Assembly: GCA_006384855.1 (NCBI GenBank) | Contig: VCJN01000865.1 | Span: forward strand, 62,001-126,000 | Length of the DNA: 64,000 nt | Direction: 5' to 3' | Origin: Tetraselmis striata | Taxonomy: Eukaryota > Chlorophyta > Chlorodendrophyceae > Chlorodendrales > Chlorodendraceae | Part shown: positions 21,611 through 34,309 of the stretch, in pieces | Numbering within the stretch: the first letter of the stretch is position 1 | Layout of the letters: each line of letters begins with the position of its first letter | Made by a program: the position numbers and the translations under genes | The notes under the pieces: generated by a model | The model's database searches: none | The model's input: the letters and a program-made list of their open reading frames with translations, nothing else | Told to the model about the DNA's origin: nothing

Positions 21611-23633
21611 AGCGTCAATTACGTACAGCAACTACTACGAGGTTGAAGCAGTAGCAAGAGACGAGGATGCGGAATTTATGAACAATATCAATCCTTATAT
21701 AACAATCTATTCATATTAATGAGAAAATACACTAGGATACGTCGGGCTGGTGAACGAGTATTAGTCATGGTACGAGTACTTCACACGAGCACTTGTACGA
21801 GGTACGGCGGGCATCATACGGCGCGGCGGTATCCGGGATGCTGCCCATGTACGTGAGTCGCTATAGTGCCCTGGGAGCGCACTAAACTGTGCCCGTCCTA
21901 TAGTCGCTAGTCAGTTGCTATTCTGTATAAATGGAAAGTTCCCAGTGCAGTCCCAGGCAAGGGCGGGGAAACGTTTCGAGATATCGTTAATCATCCGCAA
22001 GCTGATAGCAAATAAGAATCGAATAGAAAACGAACACATCACAGAAACCAGTTTCTGACTAAATCCCGCGGGAAGCGAAATATTACCGTTTTAAAATTTA
22101 AAACAGCTTTTTTTACATCAATTCTTTAACATATACGCACTAGAAACAGAACTAAAACCAACTATGACGAAAGGTTGCCAGCAAAAGACGACACATGTTT
22201 TCCCCCTTTTACATCAGTACTTGTACATATGCGCACTACAAACAGCAGTGCACTACAGGCAGCGGTTTTTTGGGGCTTACATCAGTGCCTTCTCTTTACC
22301 CGAAATAAGTGGTACCTTCTCTTTATGAATTGACGGTACAGAAAGGAGACACTATTTATCTTAATTAAAGCACTGATTTAAAAAAAGAATGATACTGCAC
22401 ACTTCTTTACCCTTTTTTGCGCCGAGTCAAGCAGTACCCGGGTAGCGCAGCTCTACGAGGTACTGCAGCAGCAGCGAGGTTTTATACCAGTATAATCGTA
22501 CAGTATCATCTGGTTCATATATCGCCGCCGGATTCGCCGGCGCTTCTGCCGCTTCGCGTACTAATCGCTGTATGTACACGCACTCCTTGTGGTAGTTGCC
22601 TAGTCAGCACGGAGTCTGGGCGAGCCCCCCCCACAGTAGGGGATGAACATATTAGTAGGGGCAGACTACTGCAGCCTACCGCATGGCAGCATACCATTGA
22701 GGCGCTCACACAACGCAGCCGACCTCATCACACTGGCGCCTCAGCTTCGCGTGTCCTGCTACCTGTTTCTCAACCCCTCAAGTGCGCCCTCTTTTGAACC
22801 TCGCGGTCCTCCTCAACGAATACACGGACAGCTAAAGCGGCGTAGTGCACTATCCAATAGCGCATATCTGCTTCGAGGCACGCCGGAAACTACTATTTGT
22901 TCCGCCCCTGGCCCTCGGACTGTCCTTCCCTCCACCTCGCATACCCCTTCCCCGTATCACCGTGTCCCGGATAGCCTTTCCTCCACCTACCTACACCTTA
23001 TTCCTAATTGCCCGAGTGCGGGCGCTCGGGTTTGTGCACTTCCCGAAAAACGGGGAGCCAAGCTGTGAACCTGCTGGCCGCCGCATAATAAATTCCGGAA
23101 TGACGTCACATCAGAAATTCGTGAGTGATTTTACCATAATAAATCAATAACTAATGTTCTCTAGCTCATCGTTTATTGCATCCAGCTAATGCTTTAATGC
23201 AGCACACGAGCCAGCAACACCTGGCCACAGCAAGGGGGGTAGGAGGGGCGCTGTGGACGATGGGCTCGTGCGTGCCTGGTTGTTTGCAGCGATTACCGCG
23301 CGCCGCCACCCCTAACGACAGCGCGGCGATAGCCCGCCTCATGCCACCGCAGGGACAGTGTATGGTCAGCATGGCTAAGGGTTACCGACCGTGGCTAGCC
23401 CGGCAACGCTCGCGGTGACGCAGGGTCCGAGCGTGGCCGCTGTCCGCGAGTCGACGGACGCGCCTTGCGGGCTTTCGCACCTCGACACCGCTGCGACCGC
23501 CCGGCGCGGTGTTGAGCCCGGCCGATGGTTGTTGGCGAGAGGCCGGAGGTCGAGCACGTGCACTGACGTGCTGCTTGCACCGCGAACAGGGAGGTACGCA
23601 TTTCTCGACCCGTCGCCGGAGCGCCTCGTCGCA
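21611..23633. other. intergenic stretch, nothing recognised except promoter-side of the F-box gene
   Basis: AT-rich between 21650 and 22430, GC-rich after. Open frames here show no protein-like family signal. An alternative upstream in-frame ATG for the F-box gene lies close to 23391. Confidence 0.35.
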
Positions 23634-25988
23634 ATGGATCGCGCCGTCGCCGAGCAGCCGCAGGAGCTGAACTACCAGCGAGAGCAGGAACAAATGCAGC
23701 ACGAGCAGGAACCTCCGGCAAGCAGCGCTGCCATGCACGACGCCATGCACGGGCCGCTGCTTGCCGCCACGCTGGCTTTCCTCGACCTCGATGCCCTCGC
23801 GAGCGCGGCGCTGTGTTGCCGGGACTGGTACAGGTACGGCGGCGCACCTCTCGCCACGCACCGCCCCGCCGTACCGAACCCTGTCCCGCTGCGACCCTAT
23901 CTTAAATTTGTTGGGTTGCTACAGCCGGCCAATGCGCGCTATCGCTGATAATCCGTGTTGGGTGCTGACCTGCAGGGCGATTCATCGAGACGACACAATG
24001 TGGAAGATGTTGGCCGAGGTCACCTGGCCGCCAGAGCTGCTACACGTGGCACCTCCGGGGCTGGACTCTAGCATCGACGCGATGTCGATCGACGAGGCGC
24101 AGGCGGATGACATGGAGGAGATGGATGGTGAGGAGGACAAGCCATACGCCAGCTACCGGCAGCTGGTGCTTGATCGGAACGCGCGCTTTGCCGTGCCCTG
24201 CATCCCGCTGGATGTCAAGCTGGCGCACGCGCGGCGCAGCATGGCCAGCCCGCGCCGGCGGCAGTACTGGTGCCACCTGCAGCAGCTCATCTGGGACCGC
24301 CGTGCGGGGGAGCTTCGGATGGCCTTTGAGGTGGAAGGGGACGCGGGCAAGGTGCGCATGCCGGTCACGACCTTCCTGTTTCGGCGCATCCTCGACGAGA
24401 GCGGCAACAAGTATGATGACATCAACGTGGCGCCGCTCTCGCGGACGGACTATGTCGGAGAGTCTGGCAAGTACAGGTAGGGACGCTGCTCACCCGCATT
24501 GTGGCTTGCCATAGCCACGTTTTGGGTTGGCTCTGTATTAACGTTCCCTTTCGTGAGGAAGGAAAGCACTACTCTTATGCTGAAACACATCATAATATAG
24601 CATGTCTTCCACCACGAATATAGCAATGACTTCCCCGCTCTTCGATGCGACGTAATAAATTGCTTTATTATATTTTGGTGACCCGCAAACCAAATGAAGT
24701 CCTGCTGGTAGCTGCAATGCCACCGACTTTGAAAATTGAAGGATGGTTGGCATGTTGTGTCAGCACATTGCGGATGTCCTCGGTATATCTCTTTGTTGGT
24801 GACACCCCTATGGCAGAATGGGTGGACATGCTCATGGCTACCGGGTCTCATTTGCTGAGCATGCGGCGTGCGCTGCGGCTGCGTGCAGGGGCGTGATTGC
24901 CTGGAAGGCAGAGGACATCTTCGCCGCCAACGCGTCGCTGAACGAGCGCTGTGAGCACTCCCAACTGATTGCCAAGGTGCCCTCGGAGCGCGTGAGCGGC
25001 GTGCGGCTGTCGCTGTGCTTCGGGCTGCCGTGCCAGGGGCCCGTGGCGGTGGTGGGCACCATGATGGACCAGGGCGACCCCAGCAGGTGCGCCCGCAGTG
25101 AGACACTCTCCATCCATATGACGGCGCCCATTGTGGCACATTGCCGCAACCATGCTGTGCATTTGCGATATGCCTGTTTAGTTTCGAAGCCCTCTCAAGG
25201 AAGGGGGAGCAATGGTCATCTGCTGAAAACTATACGCGCCAACGCGGTTATCAAAACACTTGTGCATAAGGACCCATCCTGCCTGCCTGAGGTCAAATGT
25301 AGACCAATGTTTTAGCGTACCTATGACGAATGCTGTGACAGGTTGTATGCAGGCACAGCTTACATAATCGGCACTTGGGCGCACTTTTTATGCTTACATG
25401 CGCAAGTGTCCGAAATCGATACGAACTGCCCCTACACAAAACGGGAAGACTAAACCTGGAAAATTGAAACCGCGAACGATGTCGTAAACGGCGTATTTGG
25501 ACTGAACGTGGTAATATCTGTAATCCCGCAAGTCGGTACAACTCATTTCTATTTTCCCAACATGCGCGCATGTTTCACGGACATAGATTTGAAATGTACG
25601 CCCATCTGCCCGGCACGCACGCTGTGGGCCCAGTTTGAGGCGTGTAGTAAGGGCCCTTGTACGTGTGCCAGCACCCGTATCATGATACACCAGGATTATA
25701 GCGCAGAATCCCAGGGTCGGGGTTGAAGATGGGTCACTGTAGGTCACTATTTTCCGACCCGCAAGAAGCCGATTCATTGTGTGTTACATGTATGGGTGGC
25801 TCATTGATGAAGACGCCTGTGAGCTCCGCGCCGTCCCTGACCGCCCGCCTCTGTCTGCCCTGGCCCCACTCCCCAGGCCGCTGGACATCGTGACGGGCGC
25901 GCAAGACGTGAAGACCCTCGACGCCGTGTTCCTCAGCCGCTTTGACGACGCCATCTCGTACCGCGCGCACGGCGCCTCGGACCTCTGA
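23634..25988 (+). CDS. F-box domain protein (4 exons)
   Basis: Exons 23634-23833, 23976-24476, 24889-25086 and 25769-25988, all with GT-AG introns in phase 2 and no stop across joins; 372 residues. Exon 1 carries the F-box (LLAATLAFLDLDALASAALC then CRDWYR), the helix bundle that docks on Skp1 in SCF ubiquitin ligases. Exon 2 opens with AIHRDDTMWKMLAEV, the usual continuation after an F-box. The remainder (YASYRQLVLDRNARFAVPC, VIAWKAEDIFAANASL, FIVCYMYGWLIDEDACELR) lacks WD40, LRR or kelch motifs; it is presumably the substrate-binding part but is unassigned. A longer start is possible because the frame is open upstream. The last intron is filled with repeat elements. The exon 4 acceptor (AAG) is the least certain junction. 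Confidence 0.8.
25229..25385 (+). repeat. diverged copy of the short inverted-repeat (MITE-like) family
   Basis: Contains CCTGCCTGAGGTCAAATGTAGAC and TTTTAGCG words shared with the copies at 60.6-61.4 kb. Lies in F-box intron 3. The ends are eroded. Confidence 0.5.
25395..25690 (+). repeat. dispersed repeat, inverted partner at 26880-27125
   Basis: About 250 bases align with the reverse complement of 26880-27125 (shared TGCCCCTACACAAAACGG, GCGAACGATGT, TTCCCAACATGC and ATCTGCCCGG). It sits in F-box intron 3. It may be a non-autonomous transposon; no terminal repeats were fixed. Confidence 0.65.
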
Positions 25989-26879
25989 GGCGCCAGCCAA
26001 GTCGACTTTGCTCCTCCCTTTGTTCTTCCCCTTGCCGTACTATCTCCGTTTATATGCGCTTCTCCCCTTCTTCCCGGTATCCGTCCCCCTCCTCACCTTT
26101 CACCACAGTTGGTGCCCACTATCCGCCCCCGCTAGCTGCCTCTTCGGCGCTCTCACTGCCAGCCGCCACAGCTGCCGGAGGCAGAGTCGCCCCAGGGAAG
26201 GGTACGCTCGTGCCGAGCAGCTACATCCTACGATCAACGCGTTGAGACAAGGCCAACAGGGCCCAGCCGCCCCTGCTCCACCGCCTCCCAGGGGGCGACC
26301 GGGCGATAGCAGCCTCACAATGGTTTTAACAATAAAACTGCCACGTACCACCACTCACAGCTGAGGGTGGACAGCTGGCAGCAGACAGGGTGGCAGCTGG
26401 TGGCTGCCATGTGGAGGGGCGTACTGACCTCCCTCGCCAAGGAGGCAGCGCATCGATGTCACGGCCCCCATGACACGAGTGCACATAAAGCTTTGACTCT
26501 TTCAGGGGCGTTTTGGCTCGCCCAAAAGTGGACGCCCTCGCACTTGTCAAACCCTGCTACGTCATGGCCCCCCTCTCCCTCTCCCGCTTGCCTGCCCTTT
26601 TCCCTGAACTACGCGCCCCCTTAGTAAACACGACGGGGAGCGTCCCCAAATAGGCAAACAGCAGCGTCGGGAGAGTACGCCCCCCCCCCCCCCGACGTAA
26701 GGTTCCTGCTGCCCGGAACACCATAGGGCTGCGGGTGGTTTCTTAACCACGCGAGACATGCGCATGTAGCGGGCAGCCGCCAGCCTGGCATCCAGTAGGC
26801 CGCATCTCAGGGCTGCATGCAAATGAGCGGTACCCCCGCCACGAGCTGATACAGGACGGGTAATACTCGCCAGGGCAAA

Positions 26880-27125
26880 CGAGTCACAATGCGCACATAC
26901 CGGGCAGATAGACGTTCTTTTCAAATCCACGTCCGTGATACACCCATGATACATCCATATAGTATTCGTGCATGTTAGGGAAATAGAATTCATTCTGCAA
27001 ACACGTAGAACTATAGGTATTAAGTTGACATCCGACGGTAACAACATCGTTCGCCCATTCAATTTCCAGGTTCATCGGGCCCTTTCCGTTTTGCGTAGGG
27101 GCAGTGCGTATTCGGTTACTTGTGT
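26880..27125 (-). repeat. dispersed repeat, inverted partner of 25395-25690
   Basis: Aligns in reverse complement with 25400-25640. The minus-strand open frame at 26884-27195 comes from this repeat and is not taken as a gene. Confidence 0.65.
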
Positions 27126-27889
27126 CTGTAAGCATGGAAAGTGATATAACGTACCCTGTGCAGGGTCCCGGACTGATCTCAAAATGGTGACCCAACGGAT
27201 ATTGTCAGCCTCGCGTGCTTACCATAGCTGGTACAACCGGGCTGCGGGTGAAACATTACACATTAGTATGCAGCCAGATAGGCCAAATCCGCCCTACACA
27301 TGGACTGGATCCGCCTGCAAAGCTATGATGGCCAGATATGTCGATACTTGCCAGCAGTTTGCGTGCCTTCTGGGATTACTCCACGCGGGGGTTCTGCATT
27401 TGATTTGGCGCTGGGGGTAGATGGATCAATATGTAGCAACTAGGTAACCCTTATGTACTACATTTCTCAATCCTTGGCAGCCCGTACTCTTGTCAAGGGC
27501 ACCCCTAACCGTGCCCATCAGCATAAATCAGCATTAGCACAGTAACCGATTGATAATCGCAACAATACTGGTGCCGTATACATTAGCATGTTCGATGTCA
27601 TGCAAAGGCTGCTACGGAGTGAACACACGGATCCTCACCCAAGCCAACGTTGACATTACGGCCGTTAAGATGTTTCTATCTCTCGTCACAGGTGACAGCC
27701 CCCCCTGAGGCTGATGAAAATACAGTAAAGCACTGAAGCCGCCCGCAATATATGTTTCCAGGTCGCTTCCAAAACCCCGAAAATCTACAGTATAATTGAT
27801 GAGTCTCTGGTCCCTTGGGGGCAAAACGGATGCCAGCAGAAGGCATCACGCAATGGGGACTAATAAACGGGGGAGGTAATGACAGTATG

Positions 27890-28084
27890 ACCCAATACTG
27901 TTGGAAATTCCGTCACTGGCCTGTAATTAGTCTTGCGGAATTCTTCGGCAATTTGCTTGATGACTATTACGGAGCATCGCCTACCCATCAGGGCTTTCCG
28001 TAACTGGATCGGTGCCCAAACGGCCGTCGTAGAGACGCTGCCAGGGTTTCACTGTTGCCAGTCCTGTCCCGGGGCGAAAAAAAA
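27890..28084 (+). mobile_element. 5'-truncated LINE copy with A-tail
   Basis: Plus-strand copy of the LINE 3' end: CTGTTGGAAATTCCGTCACT to CCGGGGCGAAAAAAAA. The A-tail at the end fixes the orientation and mode of insertion (target-primed reverse transcription). Confidence 0.85.
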
Positions 28085-28684
28085 GTACGCATATCCGCCC
28101 GTTAGGCACTAACTAAGTGTGGCTTTTATGAAGTGGCGGCTTCATGGAGTTTTATCTATAGGGGACTTGATGACTTGGTAACTTCAAGGTGGTCATAAGG
28201 TGTTTTGAGCACCAAGCAGGCCGCTGCTTTACCCCAGCTCCCAGACAGTCGCGGTTTGATGCCCAGATTGCCACATTTCGGGCAATTTGGGGGGTACAGT
28301 TACCGACCGCCGTCCAATTAAACCGGCGACTTGGGATACTATCTATATCCGGCTGCTGATACACGGACAGGGCGCCAACAGCCCTTCAGCCCCCTGCGCG
28401 GTACCATGTTTCTCAAAGAGACCTAGCTTGCTGAACCAAGTGGCCCATCGCGCCTCGTGAACCTGTTGCAGGAAACATGTTGCGGGCATATTACGACTAT
28501 GAACACATACAACGGCGGCACGTGACGCCACATCGGCGTTTCACCACCTGCCCATCGCTGAGGAGGACCGGCCCACGGCTGCTTCCCGGGACACCGGGCG
28601 ACGTCGATTCACGGCCACATGGCGCCATACACGCCCCAAAGCGGCCGGCTCCCCGGTGGTGGTCGCCTGTATGTACACGGGCCG

Positions 28685-29647
28685 CTACGCCTCCGAGATC
28701 TTAAGCTCCACCAGGCCCTCCTGGTGCTGTATCAGCGAGCTGCTGGAGGCGATCTCCTTGGAGTCGCTGTCCGGGTCCAGCTCCTCCACTACCGCCCCCG
28801 TGCGGCCGCCGGCCGAGTCGGGCACGGTGTCCATCGGCTCCGCCTCCTCGCCGCAGCGCAGCACCGCCATGTCGGCCAAGTCCTGCGAGGGGTTGACGCC
28901 CCCAAAGACCACCATCTCCTGCGTGCCCGGGCCCCAATGAATCTCAGAGCTTGCCACATGACAACGCTTGGCAAAGAAGATGGATTCGGAGGGGTGAGAC
29001 AAGGGGGGGAGGAGGGGAAAAAGGGGGGGGGGGGGGGGGGGTACCACGGAGGGCGCTGCGCCTGGCACAGGCACGCAAGTAGCGGAGTGCGCGAACCGAG
29101 GGACGGGCACGCGGCTGGTGGGCGGGTCGGACGGCCGGGGCCCGCGCCGCACAATCTCCACCTCGGAGGTGTCTGCCATGCGCAACACGTTGGAAAGGTA
29201 AGGAAAGGGGGGGGGGGGGGGGGGGGGGGGGTTAACGCCGGGTTCATTGTCAGCTCGTATCAATCCACGGCTGCCATCATCGCACGGTCGCTCAAATGTG
29301 AAAAAGACGTCACAGTGGCGTGTTGTATATCAAGGAAGAAACAACAGTAAAAGGAAAATAGTAAATCAACATTGAATCATTCTTGTACAATGAACAGTCA
29401 ATTAATTAATCAGTAAATTGTTTGTTATTAAGTATGAGCGTAGCAATCATTATTAAGCACAGTTTAACTCCGGGTTGTGCGTCAGTCCATTCGGAGCCGA
29501 CTTAGCTTAATTGTGCCCACTTTAGCTAGGTTCCGGTCAACGTGATGGCAGTACCTTTCCGTTTTACCTTAGGCCGGGGTTAACTTACGTGTACTCAGGG
29601 CAACTCACATCAACTTTTGCAGGTTCCCTGATATTCATGACATATAA

Positions 29648-29702
<55 letters not shown>

Positions 29703-32700
29703 TATAGTAAATATACACAAATTAATACCACTACGTTTCTATGCCGGACTTGACTTCAATTGGCATGCTTCCAGTGCAGTGTTCAGTCAGGGGGTGGGGG
29801 AATCTCGCTGAATTTGGTATAGAAAAGTGACCTAGACGTCCCCCTCTCGTGGATTCTGAGGGTCACCTCGCGTTGCTTTACTGAACGGAGTCGGCACAAT
29901 TTAGTCAAACAACTTACGATTACTTTTGCGCACCCCTAGGTATATTCGCATGCTGCAGGCGCCGCGCGTACCCGGGTCAATGTAAAAGACGTCGCCCTGC
30001 ACGGCCTCGCCGCTGAAGCCGCCGTAGATGACGACCAGCGGCGTGGGCGACCCGCCCGCGTCTGCGCCCAGCACGTCGGCGCGCGGCATCGCGGCCGCCG
30101 AGTGCGCGCAGCGCGAGAAGGGCGTTGGCTCCACGGAGCGCCAGCTGCAGGCGGCCATGTCCAGGATGGCGGCGTCGTCCAGCACCCTGGCGGCGGCCGG
30201 CAGGTCGCGGTGTGAGTGGTTGCGAGGGACCCAGGGTGTCCACAAGCCATGCGGGACATATGTGTACGCAGGCAGCCATATCCATACTCAATCAATTACG
30301 GCGATTTCGACGATATATTACGTATATGTACACATGAAAGCCTACCATACATGGTTGTACCTACTAGCAAATTAAAAAATCTCTAAAAACAAAAGGGGGC
30401 CATGGTGAGACTCCAAGCAGCGAGTTAAAAAAGTTAGGATACTCCAGTTTATGGATTTCGATTTTTAACGAATCGAAGTCTGATAAGATATCAACACCCC
30501 TATTGCCCCTCCAAAAGTTGCGTTTTTCCGTTTTTTTTTCCATCCAAGTCGAAGCCCTCCTGAGCAAATACATTACCTAGTCATCCCTTCTTGCATTCTC
30601 TGCCTAGCTAAGGAATTCCACGATTTTGCTTGGTTTGTAAGGATAGTTTGTACATGTGTATTTATTTCTTCATATCAATCAACCCAATAGGGAAATCACT
30701 CTCCATTCCATCCCACACTCTGACACCATACCTCTTGCCAAACTGCCGTCAGCGAGGACCGCCCCAGTGATCCATTGCATACCATTGAACCCAACACCGC
30801 ATGCGGAGATCAGCCACGTAATCAAGCCACACAGACTGTATCATTTGATCGGGTTTGCGGGTCAGAAGAATAATGAATCCTCCCGCGTCATTGCGGCGAA
30901 AGATCCGTGTGATATTCGTGTTGTATTCTGATACACTTCAAGATAAATATGGCAGCTCTCTCCGTAAGAGCGTCAAAACCGCTATTTTGCCGTGACCCAA
31001 AGCGTGGTTGCGTCGATGCACAGACGAAACATCCATTTCTGTGTACGGGCGCAGACGCGCCGCTGAGAGCCCCTCACATAAGCCTCAGATCGGGGTTGCA
31101 TGCAGCCAATAGGAAGATTTGCTGGATTCAGCACACGTTCCGTCTGCATCTGGCCTCTGACGGGCAGGGTAGATACTCCCCCGCGGTGTTATCATAACCG
31201 GTTCGGCACCAAAAAGGCGCTACTATGATCGATACATAAAGTGTGGATTAAAAGATATATGAATCAGACGGATCAAGATTGCATTATGATACGTGATCTT
31301 TAGGCATCCCATCAAATGCGGCGTGATGCATCACGAATCGGATGTCAGAACCAACAGCGCGATGTTCGGCGGCCATCTTGCCAGCATGAATCGACGGCCC
31401 CGACCCACATAAAAAGTGCATATCCGATGGTGAAAAGGTTGGCACATCGGAATCAAGCCCCCCCCCCACCCCCCCCCCCTCTCTTCCACCTGCTCGCGCC
31501 ATCACTAGTGCGCAGAACCAAGAACCAGACTTGCCCTAAACAACAGTATGCATCAATCCATGCATCCGATTGATCGTGAAGCGTGATGTTTAGTCCGCCA
31601 GCCTGGATGCGGACCCTCATTTGGCACCCGAGTTAACACTGCCATGCCACGCAACATCCCGGCCCTCCCAGGCCGATGTCATTGGGAGTGATATATGGGC
31701 CTGACCCCCCCCCCCCCCCCCCACCGTTTGGCGGCCTCACGGGCGTTCACCATCGGGAACGTAATAAGATGCCATGGGAAGCGAGGCAGCGCCACCCGCA
31801 CCTGCCCGCAGCGTCGCGGCCGCCGTAGACAAGCATGGTGGTGGCGTCCAGCATGGTCCCGGAGTGCATCTCCCGCGCGCGCGGCTTGGCGGCGCCCACG
31901 CTGGGCGCAGTCCACCCCGCCTGCGCGGTGTTGAACACCCACACGTCGTCCAGGTGCCCGCCCTCGCCCACGCCGCCAAACACCAGCTGCGCGCGCAAAC
32001 CCGCCAACCACCTCAGAGGGATCCCAGCCCGCCGCTGCTGCATGCCCCGCCCTCCCCGGTATGGTGGGACTCGCCGCATGCTGCGGTTGGTGGCCACATT
32101 CCATCAATCAATGCGAGCCCATTGATGCGACGCACGGGGGCAGAGAGGCGGCGGGAGCCCCCACGATGGAGTTGTCCGCCAGCTTGCCCGCGCAGTGGGA
32201 ATGGCGCGGCGGCGGCTGCTTGCCTCCCGCCAGCTGCAGAGTCGCCCCAGGGCGGAGAAGGGGGGGGGGGGGGGGGGGGGGGGGGGGGTCGGAGGGGGTT
32301 CAGACTCGAGGTGGAGTGGAATGTCTGCCTGGCGCCGGTAAGGCAATGCGGTGGGGCGCGCGCACCTCCACGCGCGACCAGCGCCAGCTGAGCGTGTCCA
32401 GCACCAGCATCTCCTTGTGGCACATCCCCGTAGCGATGTCCTGCCGGTCATGTGTGTGTGAGGGGAAGGGGGTTGTGGGCACATAGTTGTTTTAGCCTGG
32501 GGCATGGCGTGGCGGATGCTGAGGTAGTCGGCGAGAAGGGGAGGAGGGAGAGGGGGAGGGGGACGAGGCACTGCCCCTCACCTGACCGCCGTATAGGTAC
32601 AGCTTGTCGCCGATGGTGGTGAGGGTGGCGCCGCTACGAGGGTGTACGATGAGCCTGGTGGAAAAAGCAATCAAATGGGGGGATGAAAAGGGGGGTGGAT

Positions 32701-33618
32701 ACTTGACTGCAGTCGCTTTTTGGAAGGTAGGCGAGTGTTCTGTGGAGCCAGCCTCCAACCCCCCCCCCCCCGCCCCTTCATCCCACCTCCCACCGGCTGA
32801 TGGGGTTTTGACAACACGCTCTGCGTCAGTGACTAAACTCACAGGGTAGGTATCTCGGATCAGTACCCTGGGAGCGGGCCGCCCTGTAGCTGGATGCGCG
32901 TGTGCGCCCCGCCCCTTCCACTCCCATTAGAATACCCGCGCGCAGGTGGGGTAATCTGGCAGGTTTGGGCACAAGTTGGCCCATTGACGGCGCTCGAGAC
33001 ACTCATGAAGCCTCCCAACCCGGGCGGATAGGCTGGGGGAGTATCGGGTCAACGGTGTGTTGCTGACTGCGGGAAGATTGTCCGTAGTTTACTCCCCCCC
33101 CCCCCCCCCCCACACACACACACTTAGGTCGCTCACCCCTCCTCAGTCTCGGCTGTGATTCGCATCCACTCGTGCGCGCCCCCGCCTGCAGGCGACAACC
33201 CAATCGGCGCCCCCTCAGGCCAGTCACGCAGCAGCATGGCCGGCACGCAGCGTCTGTTTGCCCTTCCAACTTTCGTGTGTGCCACCCGCCAGCTGATCCC
33301 GCTGGCCCGCCCACCTGTCTCCAGCGCCCAGATGTCGCTGTACGCCTGCGTGGCGCGGTCCGCCCCGCCAAAAAACACCACCTTGCTGCCCACAGCCGCG
33401 CAGGCGCAGCCGCCCCTCGCCGGCGGCGCGGCGCCCTTGGCCTGCACGGCCAGGGAGGAAGGAGATCAGGGAGGCGCGTTGTAGCGCGCTGCGGGGCAAG
33501 TTCGCTGCCGGGCTGCGTGGCGGCGCGGCGCGCGGCGGGGGAGGGGGGGGGGGGGGGGGGGGGGGGTTACTGGACGACGGGCACCGCGCCGCACCTCCGG
33601 GAACAGCCAGTACACCAT
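28685..33618 (-). CDS. kelch-repeat beta-propeller protein (10 exons)
   Basis: Exons on the minus strand: 33618-33595, 33441-33315, 33185-33137, 32654-32582, 32440-32366, 32233-32165, 31986-31802, 30186-29972, 29172-29045, 28918-28685. All have GT-AG ends and matching phases, giving 392 residues. Kelch blades are marked by double glycines: VVFFGGADRA, LYLYGGQ, LVFGGVGEGG, MLVYGGRDAA, VVIYGGFSG and MVVFGGVNPS, each followed by a Trp/Leu-bearing strand such as DDVWVFNT or DIWALET. Such propellers are protein-interaction scaffolds. No F-box, BTB or catalytic domain is attached, so the partner is unknown. The acidic tail (EELDPDSDSKE) is unusual. The 24-base first coding exon (MVYWLFPE) is very short. 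The donor of exon 9 could be 29045 or 29048. Introns hold poly(G/C) runs and a CA microsatellite. Confidence 0.87.
29651..29699. repeat. (CA)n microsatellite
   Basis: About 24 uninterrupted CA units in the large intron region of the kelch gene. Confidence 0.95.
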
Positions 33619-34079
33619 CGTGCAGCTGCGTGTTGTGCGCCCGTCGTTGCTACTTCCCCACCTGCACCCGGCACACCAGGACGATTAGCGACAGGGACCA
33701 CGGATAATCGTGAACACTGGCGATCGTGCAGCCAGCCCGGACGCAGCGGGGCTGGGCCGCCCGAGCGCGGGCGCGTGATGGGTCGCTGATGAGGTTGTGG
33801 GCGCAGCCAACAGATGCGGCATGCAGCGCAATACCGCGTAACACGTCGCGGAGGAGTGTGCTGTGGCGCTGTCTGCTGGCACGAAGACGGCCGCGGGCTG
33901 TCGCTGGCTCAGACACACTGCGACGTCAGGAGGTGTGCCGCCCGGACTGGCTGTTTCCTATTTGATACGTACGTGATCGGCAGAGGCCTCCCACTCGTCC
34001 TCGTGTGCGTGATGACGACAGAGAATGCCGCCGGCATGCTTGCCGCGAGCGAGCGAGCGCGCGTGCCGGCGGGCTGCTT
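33619..34079. other. upstream region of the kelch gene, nothing else recognised
   Basis: GC-rich. Open frames on both strands are not protein-like. Probably contains the kelch promoter. Confidence 0.35.
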
Positions 34080-34092
34080 GCGACAATATGTT
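34080..34092. repeat. left target-site duplication of the LINE
   Basis: GCGACAATATGTT, repeated exactly at 38298-38310. The last Ts merge with the A-tail (T run on plus strand to 34098). Confidence 0.88.
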
Positions 34093-34309
34093 TTTTTTCC
34101 CCGCCCCCGGGACAGGACTGGCACCAGTGAAACCCTTGCAGCGTCTCTACGACGGCCGTTTAGGCAGCAGCAATCCAGTTACGGAAAGCCCTGGGTAGGC
34201 GACACTCTGTTATAGTCATCAAGCAAATTGCCGGAGCATTCTGCAAGGCTAATTGTTGGCCAGTGACGGAATTTCCAACACTGTTGGATCACCGTCTAAA
34301 ACACTGCCA

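Larger units (their letters stand above)
25989..28684. other. intergenic stretch between F-box and kelch genes
   Basis: Holds the inverted repeat partner at 26880-27125, a poly(C) run at about 26680 and a LINE fragment at 27890-28084. Short frames are not protein-like. Confidence 0.4.

Noticed and set aside
22417..23068. overlapping open frames upstream of the F-box gene
   Set aside because: Low-complexity Pro/Ser/Arg translation, no homology or splice logic; probably GC-rich chance frames.
26562..27195. minus-strand open frames of 103-166 residues
   Set aside because: They fall on the dispersed repeat shared with 25.4-25.7 kb, and the frames are not conserved between the two copies.
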